A stretch of DNA of 42,367 bases from Pirellulales bacterium. GTDB lineage: Bacteria > Planctomycetota > Planctomycetia > Pirellulales > Thermoguttaceae. Positions within the stretch are counted from its first letter, which is position 1, and the number at the start of each line of letters is the position of its first letter. Below, in pieces: positions 1-10,626 of this stretch. The notes beneath the pieces were generated by a model, which saw only the letters and a program-made list of their open reading frames with translations, was not told where the DNA came from and ran no database searches. The position numbers were made by a program, and so were the translations under genes. The stretch covers positions 1-42,367 of the forward strand of contig JAFGTN010000407.1 of NCBI GenBank assembly GCA_016934075.1, given 5' to 3'.

Positions 1-1375
1 CGGGCGTCTCGGGACCGTAAGTTTTTCTGAAATTCTTCCATTTCGCTCCGGCCAGGAAGTCGTCGTGTTCCCAGTAATGGCGGCTGCGACCCCGCACGCC
101 GGAACGGAGACTGTAGACCCATTTTTTGCGGAAGGGATTGTAGAACATCGTGCTGCGATCGCCCGTATCTCCGCTTTTGATGGGCTTGCTCCAATGGATG
201 CCATCGGCAGAAACCATGCACAAACCGGGCATATCGCCGCCGGGCGGGCGCATGTACATCTTCCAGCGCTGCTTTGGATCCTTCGTCTCGTAGTCGGGGA
301 AAACCGTCCAGGAGTCGGGCGTAAGACCCGGGTCGAGCACGCGGTTGGTGCCCGGCTGGATGTCGAGGTTCGGACGATCCCAGTGCAGGCCGTCGCGGCT
401 GGTGGCGTAGCAAATGGTGTGAATCCAACCGGCCTCATACCACATGCGGAACAGTTTTTGCTTGTGATCCCACCATATGCCTCCGCTTTTGGGCACCGCG
501 GCCGAGCAGAATTCGCCGTGCAGTTCCAGTTCGGTTTCCGGTTTCAAAACCGGGTTGCCCTCGTACTTTTGCGGTTTGTGGAAGTGGCGTTTAAGATCCG
601 TCGATTCGATCAAAAAACCGTCGACGAACAGTTGCCTGCCCGTGTCTATGGGGATCACTTTTGGTGGATGGTCGAGATACGGCACCGGCATGGGCTCATC
701 ATTCTCGGGTACAAGATAAGCCGGGGGCCACTGCTTGGGCAAGCGGATACCGTTATAAAGCAGTTCGCCTTCGTTCCGAGTCCACGGTTTGGGCAGTTCT
801 TGTTTCTTTGCCTGCACCTTGGACGGACCGACGATCACGGCCCATTTTCGAAGGCGGATATACTCGTCCTTTTTGATTTCTTTCTGATAAACCCGCGACA
901 AATCGAACTTCTGATTACCGAAGAGCTGAAAGACCTTTGGCTTTATGATGCGGATAAATCCGTCTGCTTCAATTTGTTTATAGAGTGTAGCCGCTTTGGG
1001 ATCGGCAGGGTCGGGTGTAATGAGCGTAATAATGCCGCCCTTCACACAACGGAAGCCACTTTGATCGATGCTGTTACGCACGAACTGTTTACCGCGGAGA
1101 TAGTCGGGCGTCTCCTTGAGCGTATAAGGGCGATTGGTAAAAAGCTTCACACCGACGTTGAACTTATCGACCTGATACTGCCCAATGACCTCGATCTCGG
1201 CTCCCGCACCCTCAAGAGGCGTCTCGCGCGTCTCTGCCCGAAGAGGTTGTACCATGACCGCCATAATCAGCAGCATAATCCCGCCGGTCACGATGTCTAG
1301 TGGATTGCATTGGTAACTTTTCTGTGACGAAACCTCGATTTTACAAGAGGATTGTGTGCTTCTACTGAAATTCAT
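1..1375 (-). CDS. Secreted beta-propeller glycosidase-like protein (GH32/GH43-like), partial: C-terminus lies outside the window
   Basis: Reverse-complement translation is open from ATG at 1375: MNFSRSTQSSCKIEVSSQKSYQCNPLDIVTGGIMLLIMAVMVQPLRAETRETPLEGAG...; contains signal-like hydrophobic stretch and propeller-like motifs such as RMWYEAGWIHTICYATSRDGLHWDRPNLD and MVSADGIHWSKPIKSGDTGDRSTMFYNPFRKKWVY. Absent from the ORF track because it runs off the window edge. Confidence 0.75.
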   Translation of the reverse strand, partial: MNFSRSTQSSCKIEVSSQKSYQCNPLDIVTGGIMLLIMAVMVQPLRAETRETPLEGAGAEIEVIGQYQVDKFNVGVKLFTNRPYTLKETPDYLRGKQFVRNSIDQSGFRCVKGGIITLITPDPADPKAATLYKQIEADGFIRIIKPKVFQLFGNQKFDLSRVYQKEIKKDEYIRLRKWAVIVGPSKVQAKKQELPKPWTRNEGELLYNGIRLPKQWPPAYLVPENDEPMPVPYLDHPPKVIPIDTGRQLFVDGFLIESTDLKRHFHKPQKYEGNPVLKPETELELHGEFCSAAVPKSGGIWWDHKQKLFRMWYEAGWIHTICYATSRDGLHWDRPNLDIQPGTNRVLDPGLTPDSWTVFPDYETKDPKQRWKMYMRPPGGDMPGLCMVSADGIHWSKPIKSGDTGDRSTMFYNPFRKKWVYSLRSGVRGRSRHYWEHDDFLAGAKWKNFRKTYGPETP

Positions 1376-1613
1376 GGTGGGATCCAAATTGAATGAGGGC
1401 GGGAAGTCGAAGAAAACCGGAGCAAACCAGTATACCGGTTTGTTCTGCCATCAATATAAATACTTTGCACCCCGCTGTAAAGCATCCGCACAGACTCTTC
1501 TGCAATGTATTATTCTGTGAACATTTATTTGAAAATCGTCGTGATAAACAGCCGTGACTCTCGCCAGATAGACCAGATGACAATCACATGTTCCTTAAAT
1601 CGGAGCTAGACCC

Positions 1614-1787
1614 ATGTTTGTCCGTTCAGAGTTTTCCCTGACCTCCGCATCGCTGGTTCTGCTGACCACGATTACCAGCCTGCTAATCGCAATGCGATGC
1701 ACTGCCGATCGTCTTACGGCAGATTTGTCCCACTTCGCCTCCCCCCTCGAAGAAGTCGAATTTTGGATTCGCGCACTCGGGGGATAG
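1614..1787 (+). CDS. Putative 57-aa single-pass membrane small protein
   Basis: ATG preceded by GGAG at suitable spacing; translates MFVRSEFSLTSASLVLLTTITSLLIAMRCTADRLTADLSHFASPLEEVEFWIRALGG*; one hydrophobic segment. No family recognised. Confidence 0.3.
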   Translation: MFVRSEFSLTSASLVLLTTITSLLIAMRCTADRLTADLSHFASPLEEVEFWIRALGG

Positions 1788-1941
1788 TGGGGGCTTTTAT
1801 GACAATTGACAAACACTCACGTTTATCAAATGGGCAGACCGGTGGTTATGCTGCTTTGACGCTGAATTGATGCTCGGTAATCCGGAACGTTGGAACGAGA
1901 ATCAACATCAGCGTATGAATGACGATCATTTTACAGCTGTA

Positions 1942-3915
1942 TCAAAGGACTTCAAACCCGATACTTTGCAAGTATTCAAATGTAGGATCGTAGTATTCTG
2001 GTAGTCTTGTGGGATCTTCATTATCTCCTGGTGGAACCACAATTACCATTCCCTGTCGAGCACGAGTAAGTAAGACTCTATATGCGTTTTTAAGATACAT
2101 TTTCCGATCATCCTTATGGATACCAGTCCACTTACTCCCGCGAAATGATCTATAGATCCAGCCGTTCGTCGCATGTCGGAAATCCGCATCCCAAGTTACA
2201 CATGTCCAATCAAGTTCTAGTCCTTGAATATGAAATTCTGTTGCCACATCTTCAAGGTAATATGAAGAACGAACATCCTCTTTACTATTAAGGAACCAGT
2301 TAACCGGATTGATTGGCGTTTTTACATCGATTGCATGAGGCTTAAGTCTTTCTGCCTGTGATGAAGCTACGATCCCGTATCTTTCCGAACCTCTTGCATG
2401 GTTTTTCAACCATTTCTTGGCGGTTTTTAATTCTCTGGTGATAGCAATAGGATACTTGTCGAGTTCTTTAAGAGTCTTGGCAGCTTGTTCAACATCTTTA
2501 TCCAGGATTTGCTTAACAAGCAATGAAACATTTTCCGCGCGAAATGATCTCATTGATACCGAAAGATGGAGATCGTCTTTGTATGTTACATTTGTCCGCC
2601 CGCGTAACATTTCCAGCGCTTGTCCAGCTGCATATTCGTTATCTGTGATTTGACTCGAGAGGCATATATTCCATTCAGGAAATGACTTTTCGAGTACATG
2701 GAGCCATTCGCCAATACCAGCTTCTCCGGTGTTAATTTCTTGACCACCACCGACTAAGCAAACAATAACCGCCCAGTCTGGGTGTCGATCCAAGCAAGAG
2801 ATCAAGAATTCGGGTTCTGATTGGCTGAAGTTCGGCCTATTCTTTTTCCGTTTCATAAAGTCGGCAGTTTGTTTCTTATTCCAAGCCCTCTGAGCTTCAT
2901 CGAATATTGCAACATGCTCGATGGGAGGTTTGTTCATGTCGAACAAACAGTCGTCGCGAAAGTTATGTACATTCTGTATGAACATTTGAACTTCGCTAGA
3001 AGCCTCTTTTTTTGTTATCTTTTGGCCTTGCTTCTTCTCTCGAAAAACCTTGTCCCGTACCAACGCTTCTCGCAATATGTTAACGAGTGGGCCATTTCCG
3101 GAAAGAAAAACACTGTATAGATCGCTGCTTATTTCGTAATGAGTGGTTGCGATGTTTAATCCGACAAGCGTTTTGCCGGCACCTGGCACACCGGTTACAA
3201 AGCAAATCGTTTTTCTCGAATTGGCTTTTGCATTTTTTATGATCGCGGCAACAGTATTTGATGTTCTGCTAAGGTTAATCGCACCGGCATCACTCCGGGA
3301 TATACTTTCAACGGAATGGTTATTGTAAAGTGCAGTTGCTGCTTCAATAATAGTCGGAGTCGGACAATAACGACTACTTGCCCAAGTAGTTGAGTCTATT
3401 TGTCCGTCATCGGAAAATTCAAGGGCAGTACTAATAGCCACATCTAAAGATTCACCATTGCAGCATACCGGGTCGAATGCCTTGTCACTTTTGCAGGACA
3501 TTCCTATCGTGATATCAGAACTTGCTGCTTCGGTAGCAATCAGAATTGGCGCGACATGATGACCATGGCTGGCTTCATGAAAGTTTTTCAAATCTAAAGC
3601 ATAATCCCATACCTGATCAATATCGCAATTTAAGAAAGATTTCGCCCCGACTTTAAATTCCAGAACAAAGACAACCGCATCAATTAGCACTACAACATCG
3701 ACTCTGCGGCCCATTCGTGGTATTGTATATTCGAAGTAAACTGTGCCTTGATAAGTCTTGAGTGTATTCCTTAAAATATGAATCTGCTCCAACCATGCAT
3801 CCCGCTGCGTTGTCTCAAGAGAAAATTCGTTATTCTTAGACAGTTGCCCCACAATAGTTGTTGAGCTGTCTTGCAAAAAGCCTTTTATCGTATTGCTGTA
3901 ATACCATCTAGACAC
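1942..3915 (-). CDS. DUF2075 (schlafen-like) DNA/RNA helicase with N-terminal PD-(D/E)XK-like nuclease domain
   Basis: Walker [16 protein letters not shown], Walker B-like [29 protein letters not shown]-terminal [19 protein letters not shown]-terminal [21 protein letters not shown] fits a D...ExK nuclease core. Confidence 0.8.
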   Translation of the reverse strand: MSRWYYSNTIKGFLQDSSTTIVGQLSKNNEFSLETTQRDAWLEQIHILRNTLKTYQGTVYFEYTIPRMGRRVDVVVLIDAVVFVLEFKVGAKSFLNCDIDQVWDYALDLKNFHEASHGHHVAPILIATEAASSDITIGMSCKSDKAFDPVCCNGESLDVAISTALEFSDDGQIDSTTWASSRYCPTPTIIEAATALYNNHSVESISRSDAGAINLSRTSNTVAAIIKNAKANSRKTICFVTGVPGAGKTLVGLNIATTHYEISSDLYSVFLSGNGPLVNILREALVRDKVFREKKQGQKITKKEASSEVQMFIQNVHNFRDDCLFDMNKPPIEHVAIFDEAQRAWNKKQTADFMKRKKNRPNFSQSEPEFLISCLDRHPDWAVIVCLVGGGQEINTGEAGIGEWLHVLEKSFPEWNICLSSQITDNEYAAGQALEMLRGRTNVTYKDDLHLSVSMRSFRAENVSLLVKQILDKDVEQAAKTLKELDKYPIAITRELKTAKKWLKNHARGSERYGIVASSQAERLKPHAIDVKTPINPVNWFLNSKEDVRSSYYLEDVATEFHIQGLELDWTCVTWDADFRHATNGWIYRSFRGSKWTGIHKDDRKMYLKNAYRVLLTRARQGMVIVVPPGDNEDPTRLPEYYDPTFEYLQSIGFEVL

Positions 3916-4124
3916 TTAACAATCCCCAAATACGTGTTTCAGATCACTGCATTCAGCCAATGGCAGAATTTCGGGCCAAGACTTATCGAAACCAGTAATA
4001 TGGAATTCAGCCTATCACAATACAAAAAAACTGCTTTGTATCGCAGATAAAAAGCATACTTGATATGGTATCAGATTTATCGCTCCTAGTCATTATATAA
4101 CGTCAGCTTGCCCAAAGAATACGC

Positions 4125-4152
4125 CAGGGCGGCGGGAATACCCGTCGCCCTG
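4125..4152 (-). terminator. GC-rich hairpin downstream of clpX, possible terminator
   Basis: CAGGGCGGCGGG-AATA-CCCGTCGCCCTG: 12-bp arms with one mismatch, just beyond the clpX stop; only a weak T-rich tail. Confidence 0.4.
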
Positions 4153-4217
4153 TGTACATCCGATCGCTGCCCGAGTTTGGTCTCGGGCCAACCTTCGCAC
4201 TTTTCACCGGGAGGGCG

Positions 4218-5504
4218 TCAAGCGCTTTTCGGTTTCTTCTCCGGCAAGGGGAGAAACTGCTTGCGGCCGTCCACGATATCGTCGGTGATTACGTATCGAC
4301 TTCCGGCCGGTTGTTCGGGCAATTCGAACATGATATCGAGCATTACGCTTTCGATAATAGATCGTAATCCGCGAGCACCGGTTTCCTTGGCCTGTGCCTT
4401 GACGGCGATGGCACGCAGCGCTTCTTCGGTGAATTCCAGTTCGGCATTGTCCATGGCGAACATTTCGCGGTACTGTTTGACCAAGGCGTTGCGCGGTTCT
4501 TTGAGCACGCGTACCAGGGCTTCGTTGTCCAGAGGCGTGAGTGTCGAGAGTATGGGCAATCGGCCCACGAGTTCGGGAATCAAACCGAATTCGAGGATGT
4601 CGTCGCTGGTTGCCTGCGGCAATAACTCGGCCAGGTCTTCTTCCTTGTGCAATATCTCACGTTGGCCGAAACCGATGGTCTGTTTGCCCAAACGTTGGCT
4701 GATGATCTTATCCAGCCCCACGAACGTTCCACCGCAGATGAAAAGGATGTTGCTGGTGTCCATCTGGATGTATTGCTGCTCGGGATGCTTCCGTCCACCC
4801 TGCGGCGGCACGTTGGCGGTGGTACCCTCGAGCATTTTCAGCAATGCTTGTTGCACGCCCTCGCCCGACACGTCGCGGGTAATGGAGACGTTCTGGCTGG
4901 TTTTACCGATCTTGTCGATCTCGTCGATGTATAGGATGCCACGCTGCGCGGATTCGATATCGAAATCGGCGGCGTGCAGAAGTTTCAACAGCAGATTCTC
5001 GACATCCTCTCCCACATAGCCGGCCTCGGTCAAGGTGGTGGCGTCGCCGATGGCGAAGGGCACGTCGAGCACGCGGGCCAGCGTTTGGGCCAGCAGTGTC
5101 TTGCCGCTTCCGGTGGGGCCGATCAAGAGTATGTTCGACTTGTCGAGTTCGACCTCGGGATTGCTTGCCCCGTGCATCAACCGTTTATAGTGCGTATTTA
5201 CGGCAACGGCCAAAACCTTTTTGGCAAATTCCTGGCCGATTACATATTGGTCGAGTTTCTCAACGATCTCGCGAGGCGTGTGTATCTTTCCGAAGAGTTG
5301 TTTACTCGTGCCGCGTCGTCGTCTTTCCTGATCCAGGATAGACTGACATAATTCGATACATTCTCCGCAGATATAAACGTCGCCCGGCCCTTCGACCAAC
5401 GGCCCGACGTCGCGGTAGCTCTTGCGGCAAAATGAACAAAACGCGTTTTTCTTGGTGGTGCCGCTACCACGGCGTCCGGAGCCAAAGTCCCGTCCTGATG
5501 GCAT
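4218..5504 (-). CDS. clpX: ATP-dependent Clp protease ATP-binding subunit ClpX
   Basis: C4 zinc finger [31 protein letters not shown], Walker [38 protein letters not shown]. Start placed at ATG 5504 (AAGGA upstream) rather than the longer ORF start at 5594. Confidence 0.97.
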   Translation of the reverse strand: MPSGRDFGSGRRGSGTTKKNAFCSFCRKSYRDVGPLVEGPGDVYICGECIELCQSILDQERRRRGTSKQLFGKIHTPREIVEKLDQYVIGQEFAKKVLAVAVNTHYKRLMHGASNPEVELDKSNILLIGPTGSGKTLLAQTLARVLDVPFAIGDATTLTEAGYVGEDVENLLLKLLHAADFDIESAQRGILYIDEIDKIGKTSQNVSITRDVSGEGVQQALLKMLEGTTANVPPQGGRKHPEQQYIQMDTSNILFICGGTFVGLDKIISQRLGKQTIGFGQREILHKEEDLAELLPQATSDDILEFGLIPELVGRLPILSTLTPLDNEALVRVLKEPRNALVKQYREMFAMDNAELEFTEEALRAIAVKAQAKETGARGLRSIIESVMLDIMFELPEQPAGSRYVITDDIVDGRKQFLPLPEKKPKSA

Positions 5505-5769
5505 GCTAATTCCTTTCGGCGTCACCCGCCCAGGACAACCTTTTCGGTCGTTCCTTGCGGGGCATGTAATCCTTGGTGTGGCTCGATCGGTCATGCGGCG
5601 ATTCGTCGCCTTTGACCTAGGGGGCTTCCTTGTCCTTATGGTTCGAGCAGTTTTGCACTCCAGATACTACGTACGGAAGGTTACTGTGGTTTTGTTCAGT
5701 TGCAAAAAACCGGTCATTTCTGAAAAATCGTCCGGACCGGATACTTCCTAACTACTGCTGTCAACCGTC

Positions 5770-6042
5770 TTAACCCGTTTGGCCGTCATCCCTTAACTCG
5801 TTCTGGAGTTGCTCCGCCAATGTAGTTTTAATTGTTCGGAATTCTGCGTCGCTCAGGTCACCCCTGGTATGTGATTCAACGAATTTTGATAGTATTTCTC
5901 TCTCCGGTAGTTCATGTTGTAGCGTCTCGGCACGGGTTTTCCTAATGGCGTATCTGGCCGCCAGCACAAGCAATGCCAGTATGCCCAACGAAATCGCCAA
6001 CTCCACCCCGTGCGACCATATCTGTGCAACGTTCAAAACCAT
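5770..6042 (-). CDS. Small membrane protein with SHOCT-like C-terminal segment
   Basis: 90 aa; N-terminal TM segment ELAISLGILALLVLAARYAI then LSDAEFRTIKTTLAEQLQ. Confidence 0.6.
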   Translation of the reverse strand: MVLNVAQIWSHGVELAISLGILALLVLAARYAIRKTRAETLQHELPEREILSKFVESHTRGDLSDAEFRTIKTTLAEQLQNELRDDGQTG

Positions 6043-6638
6043 TCCTCACCGGAAAAATCTGCAAACTTACACGTGGTAAATGTTGCCGGGCGCCAGCCTC
6101 ATAACCGACAAACTTCCTTGTCACAGCACCGAGCAAAACACTATTCCATGCCGTGACGCCACCTGTCTACATTATTGCACAATAGACCGAATCAGGTCCA
6201 GAAAGAGAAAGATACCATTATCTTATAGCAATAGATCCGGCCCCTACCGCTGGCATTCTGTGTAGATCTGGAATTTTGTATCAAACGCTTGCCCCTGTCG
6301 CCCATATACGCAATCTCTATAACCGGTAAGTGAACCAAAGGTGCCAAGAAAATATTTGGTAACAACTTTGTTAAATAGCTGCTGGATTAGCATTCTTTTT
6401 ATTGAGTCCGGAAAAAACTCTTTTGTGTCGCGGGAATCTACATTCACCATCACATCAGGGGGTCCAGCCCGCAAATCTCCCGAAAATATTGCCTGTTTCC
6501 ATTTTCAGATCCGGATTTTTTTTGCAATCGTCACAGCCCCAAATTAATATCGGGGTATGGAATACAGGGGTGTTTGAGAAAGCTTGGCAGTCTTTTGGGC
6601 AGCATTGTTTTCCACATTTGAACAGAGATCAGGCAACT

Positions 6639-7340
6639 ATGAGCAAGCAATTTGCATATCTACCATTGGTATTATGCATATTATTCACCTCAGCCGCGTT
6701 CGGCGAGAGTATGCATTTCAGTACCGGGGGCGAAAATAACACCTCTTGGACTATCACAATGTCTGGAGGCACGGCTGTCCTTAGCTTCACGAACAATGAA
6801 ATCGATACTACGGATCCCACTCCGGATGCGGCACTTAACGATTTGATTGATCTGCCCGACATGACACTGACCAACCTGACGCTGACTAATTACTTTGGCA
6901 TCGATATGATAACTGCGGATCTAGTGCCTAGCGATTCTTCGCTAGAGATCACCGCTAATGCGGCTTCCGGTGGTGTCGGATCAGGACAAGTTGTGATGTC
7001 CGCTGACATTACCCACGGCAGATTTCTAGCCGTAGGCACGAACTTCGTAGCCTATTCCGATGAGCAAGACGATTTAGGCAATATCATCTCCCTTTGCCCC
7101 GGATACTCCGATGTGATTGACGCTTTTGCGGCCGCCGATGCCGCGGGCAAATATGTCGACTTGTCAATTAGCGGTGATGCGTCCCAAATAATCACGAAAC
7201 TCTTGAACGGAACTTCCGATGGATCTATTTCCGGCACTCTCAGTGGGCAGTTAACCGCTGCTATCCCGGAACCTTCGACTGCCGCATTGTGTTTGTGCCT
7301 GCTGCTGTCCGGAATATGCCTACTTCGGCGAGATCGTTAA
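6639..7340 (+). CDS. PEP-CTERM sorting domain protein
   Basis: Signal peptide MSKQFAYLPLVLCILFTSAAFG; C-terminal IPEPSTAALCLCLLLSGICLLRRDR (PEP motif, TM, basic tail). Start moved to ATG 6639. Confidence 0.85.
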   Translation: MSKQFAYLPLVLCILFTSAAFGESMHFSTGGENNTSWTITMSGGTAVLSFTNNEIDTTDPTPDAALNDLIDLPDMTLTNLTLTNYFGIDMITADLVPSDSSLEITANAASGGVGSGQVVMSADITHGRFLAVGTNFVAYSDEQDDLGNIISLCPGYSDVIDAFAAADAAGKYVDLSISGDASQIITKLLNGTSDGSISGTLSGQLTAAIPEPSTAALCLCLLLSGICLLRRDR

Positions 7341-7357
7341 GACGTACTGCTCGACAC

Positions 7358-9679
7358 TCACTGCTTTGACAAACGCCTTACACCTGCGGTAGCGAGTGGC
7401 AGACCTTGCTCAACGGCGGCCTTGTAGAGTTCGAGCGCGCGTTTTTTATTTTTATCCACACCCGCACCAGCTTCATAACATTTTGCCAGGCTGTAAGTTC
7501 CTACTGCGTTTTTCTGATCCGCCGCTAATTGAAACAGCTCAGCAGCCCGGCGAGGATCACTTTTTACGCCCCTCCCAAGCATGTAACAGGTACCGAGTTT
7601 AGTCTGACCTTCCGGGTCTCCCGCGGCGGCCGCTTTTTTGTACCAAGCCACAGTATGGGACAGGTCTTTTTCCACACCAGTTCCCTTTTTATAGCAATGG
7701 GCCAATCGCATCATTGCGCGACTTGATCCGTTAGCCGCCGCTTTTCGATACCACTCGATGGCTTCCTGCGGCGATTTGTTTTCCGACTCCAAGAGTTGCC
7801 CGAAGCAGAACTGAGATTCCGCATTGTTTTGCTCGGCAAGTTTTTCAAGTAGTGGACGAGCATCCGGTGCCTTTTGCTTTGCCGCCGCCAAGTATAAGTG
7901 GCTGGCCTTGGCGATGTCGACCCTTTGTTGAAGTAGCCCATCTTGATAGACGTGGGCCAGGTAAAGTTGCGCCTTGTCAAGCTGCTTTGCTGCTTGATGC
8001 ATAAGTTGCAGTCCCTTTTTGATGTCTTTTTCGACACCCTCGCCATTCAAATAGCATATGCCTAAATTATTCATTGCTGAAATGTTTCCAGCTTCAGCAG
8101 CCTTTTTATACCACTGCACGGCCACCTTTTCGTTCTTTTTGACTCCACGGCCCTTCTTGTAGCAGAACCCAAGATTCAACTGGGCTTCGGGATGCCCTAA
8201 TTCGGCGCCTTTACGATACCACTTGACGGCCTTGACGGGATCACGTTGCTCTTCCGGAAGTAGCACTTCATATCCAACTCCCAAATTGAAACACGCCTCG
8301 CTCGACCCCAGGTCCGCCCCTTTCTGCAGAAGATCAATCGCTTTGGCATGGTCGATCTCGACTCCTCGCCCGTGTGAATAGCAGATTCCCAAAGAATTAA
8401 AGGCGGCTGCTTGGCCTTTGTCGGCTGCATTCTGCAAAAGTGGGATCCCCATTTTATAGTTGCCCTTCTGAACAAGTATCCGCCCCAGTTGCATCTGAGA
8501 CGGACCTTCTCCGTGGAGTGCGGGTTTCGAATAGTACGCCATGGCTTTGTCGATGTTTTTTTTGACTCCCCAACCGTTCTCATAACAAAGCCCCAATTGA
8601 TGCTGAGCGTTAGGATGGCCTTGTTTGGCCGCCTTCTGATACCAGTAGATGGCCTTTTTATAGTCGCGATCGGCGTAATTGCCTTCGAAATAGAGGTCGG
8701 CCAATATGGCCTGGGCAATATCGAGACCTTGTTGTGCGGCGGCATGATAGAGCCCCATCATAATCTTCTTTTGCTTTTCGTCGGGACATTTCTTCACCAG
8801 GCGAATGTACTCGGCGTAGACAAACTGTGCGCCTGGCGACTTCTCGCTCGCCAGACGCAACATGCTGAGATTGGCTTGGCGATTACCTTTATGCGCGGCA
8901 CGGAAATAGTGTTTGGCCGCCTCGTAGAGGTCTTTCTCAAGGCCTATGCCTTTTTCCCTGCAGAGGCCGAGATCCTTCTCGGCCGCCACGCAGCCTTGAT
9001 CCACCGCTTTGCGGAGATAGCGTACGCCTTCTTTCTCGTCTTTTTCCACGCCGCGTCCGAGGAGCAGACAGACCGCCCAATTGTGCTGACCGTTGGTGTC
9101 TCCTTGTTCGGCCGATTTACGAAACCACTCGGTCGCTCTATCGGGATTCTTCTCGCCGCCGATGCCATGCAAGATCAACATTCCATAGTCGTTCTGTGCC
9201 TTGGCCAAACCCTGCTTGGCGGCATCTTTAATCAAACGCAGTGCTTCCGCTTCGTCCTTTTCAACACCCAGGCCTCTTCGATAGCAGTGCCCCAGGTTGA
9301 CCATCGCATGAGGCAGTCCCTTGTCCACGGCCTTGCGATATAGTTTGATTGCTCTCTCAAAATTAGTTTGGACACCATTGCCTTTCTCGTAGCAATATCC
9401 CAAGTTGCTCATAGCCTGAGGATATCCTTGTTCAGCAGCTTTTTGGAACCATTGGACCGCCTTAGAGAAGTCTTGCTTCGCGCCATTGCCGTTAAAGAAC
9501 CGCAAACCTAATTCAGTTTGATAGGTCGCATCGCCCTCATTTGCCTTGGGTAGCAACTCATCGACCGTCAACTTCTCAATAACGACCGGCTTGTCGGCTC
9601 CCATGCAGAGTGAGACCGGCATTGTTATGGTGACTGCCAGGATGAATCGAGAGAACAAATCGTGAAGGGAGCGTCGCAT
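7358..9679 (-). CDS. Secreted Sel1-repeat (TPR-like) protein
   Basis: Many tandem Sel1 repeats, e.g. AVQWFQKAAEQGYPQAMSNLGYCYEKGNGVQTNFERAIKLYRKAVDKG; N-terminal signal peptide. Confidence 0.92.
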   Translation of the reverse strand: MRRSLHDLFSRFILAVTITMPVSLCMGADKPVVIEKLTVDELLPKANEGDATYQTELGLRFFNGNGAKQDFSKAVQWFQKAAEQGYPQAMSNLGYCYEKGNGVQTNFERAIKLYRKAVDKGLPHAMVNLGHCYRRGLGVEKDEAEALRLIKDAAKQGLAKAQNDYGMLILHGIGGEKNPDRATEWFRKSAEQGDTNGQHNWAVCLLLGRGVEKDEKEGVRYLRKAVDQGCVAAEKDLGLCREKGIGLEKDLYEAAKHYFRAAHKGNRQANLSMLRLASEKSPGAQFVYAEYIRLVKKCPDEKQKKIMMGLYHAAAQQGLDIAQAILADLYFEGNYADRDYKKAIYWYQKAAKQGHPNAQHQLGLCYENGWGVKKNIDKAMAYYSKPALHGEGPSQMQLGRILVQKGNYKMGIPLLQNAADKGQAAAFNSLGICYSHGRGVEIDHAKAIDLLQKGADLGSSEACFNLGVGYEVLLPEEQRDPVKAVKWYRKGAELGHPEAQLNLGFCYKKGRGVKKNEKVAVQWYKKAAEAGNISAMNNLGICYLNGEGVEKDIKKGLQLMHQAAKQLDKAQLYLAHVYQDGLLQQRVDIAKASHLYLAAAKQKAPDARPLLEKLAEQNNAESQFCFGQLLESENKSPQEAIEWYRKAAANGSSRAMMRLAHCYKKGTGVEKDLSHTVAWYKKAAAAGDPEGQTKLGTCYMLGRGVKSDPRRAAELFQLAADQKNAVGTYSLAKCYEAGAGVDKNKKRALELYKAAVEQGLPLATAGVRRLSKQ

Positions 9680-9709
9680 TACTTATTTCTCCAGATGTAC
9701 ATATTTGAT

Positions 9710-9725
9710 GCCCTATATTTAGGGC
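9710..9725. promoter_or_regulatory. Short perfect palindrome upstream of the Sel1-repeat gene
   Basis: GCCCTA-TATT-TAGGGC, about 30 bp upstream of the start codon at 9679. Confidence 0.25.
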
Positions 9726-10085
9726 AAAATCTATAAAGTTATCGGTTTGATCAAAAAAGGACCCCAGGTTTAATTCAATCTCCACCTGATTTTACTGCAA
9801 ATCCTCATATGCCTGCAAGAGCAGACGAACTTTGGCTGTTAACATGCAATCCGCGCGGCCTTTGCTACACTTAACCTCTGCTAGTCCGCGATTTGGCTAT
9901 AATACCTACTAAGCGCGAAACGCAAGAATAATCAATGCTTTTGATCCGCTAGGTTTATCTAGTCTACATTTTTTTCGGCGCACTGACTTTTGCTTTGTGT
10001 TGCAGCCGATTATTCCACCGAAAGCTAGGAGCTCGAACAACGCGAGCATGATTGAACAAAAGCCGCTCGTGGTTCGCGACGTATA

Positions 10086-10583
10086 GTTTTCAATAACGAC
10101 GTCAACAACATCGTCTATCACCTCAAGGAAATCACACCCAAGGCGAATTTGACGGCGTGCATCTCACCGCTTGTCGGCACAAAGGTGGATTCCATTTTCT
10201 ACAGCTCTTAGAATTCCGGACTCGGACTCTGCACACATAAAAGCCGCGTTGCGGAACTCTTCCTGGCGCAAACCTGACCGTTCAGATTCAATAGAACACG
10301 GGAGTTTCATAAGGAAGGACTTGATCCACTTGAAATCATGATCGATTTCGGCTAGGCCCACGGAATCAGAATCTCCTGGTCCATGCTCATGAACGATATT
10401 CACAATGCGTTCCTACAATGGTCGGCATTGCTTCCGAATGCCTTCCACATTGATAAGTGGTTCGTGAAAAAAGTTCCAATTGCTTTCATCCGGAGTGGTG
10501 CAAACTTCGTGGAAATCTGCTATCATAAATCAAATACACAGGTGGCAATGAAAGATCTGTTCCTGCGTATGAACTATCAATAA
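10086..10583 (+). pseudogene. Decayed fragment of a glycoside-hydrolase-like (GH10-like/hypothetical glycosyl hydrolase) gene
   Basis: Frame-jumping translation: FNNDVNNIVYHLKEITPKANLTACISPLVGTKVDSIFYSS* / SGLGLCTHKSRVAELFLAQT* / REFHKEGLDPLEIMIDFG*AHGIRISWSMLMNDIHNAFLQWSALLPNAF. Recognisable motifs are interrupted by stops and at least one frameshift. Confidence 0.6.
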
Positions 10584-10626
10584 GATCAATAAAATACTCA
10601 CTCCCCAACTCCCGCTATGTACTCCC

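Noticed and set aside
65-1300. 411-aa + strand ORF
   Set aside because: Codon-register antisense shadow of a minus-strand glycosidase-like gene; composition is low-plausibility and no motifs were recognised.
4108-5019. 303-aa + strand ORF
   Set aside because: Antisense to clpX; Ser/Arg-rich shadow translation.
8411-9343. 310-aa + strand ORF
   Set aside because: Antisense shadow of the Sel1-repeat gene.
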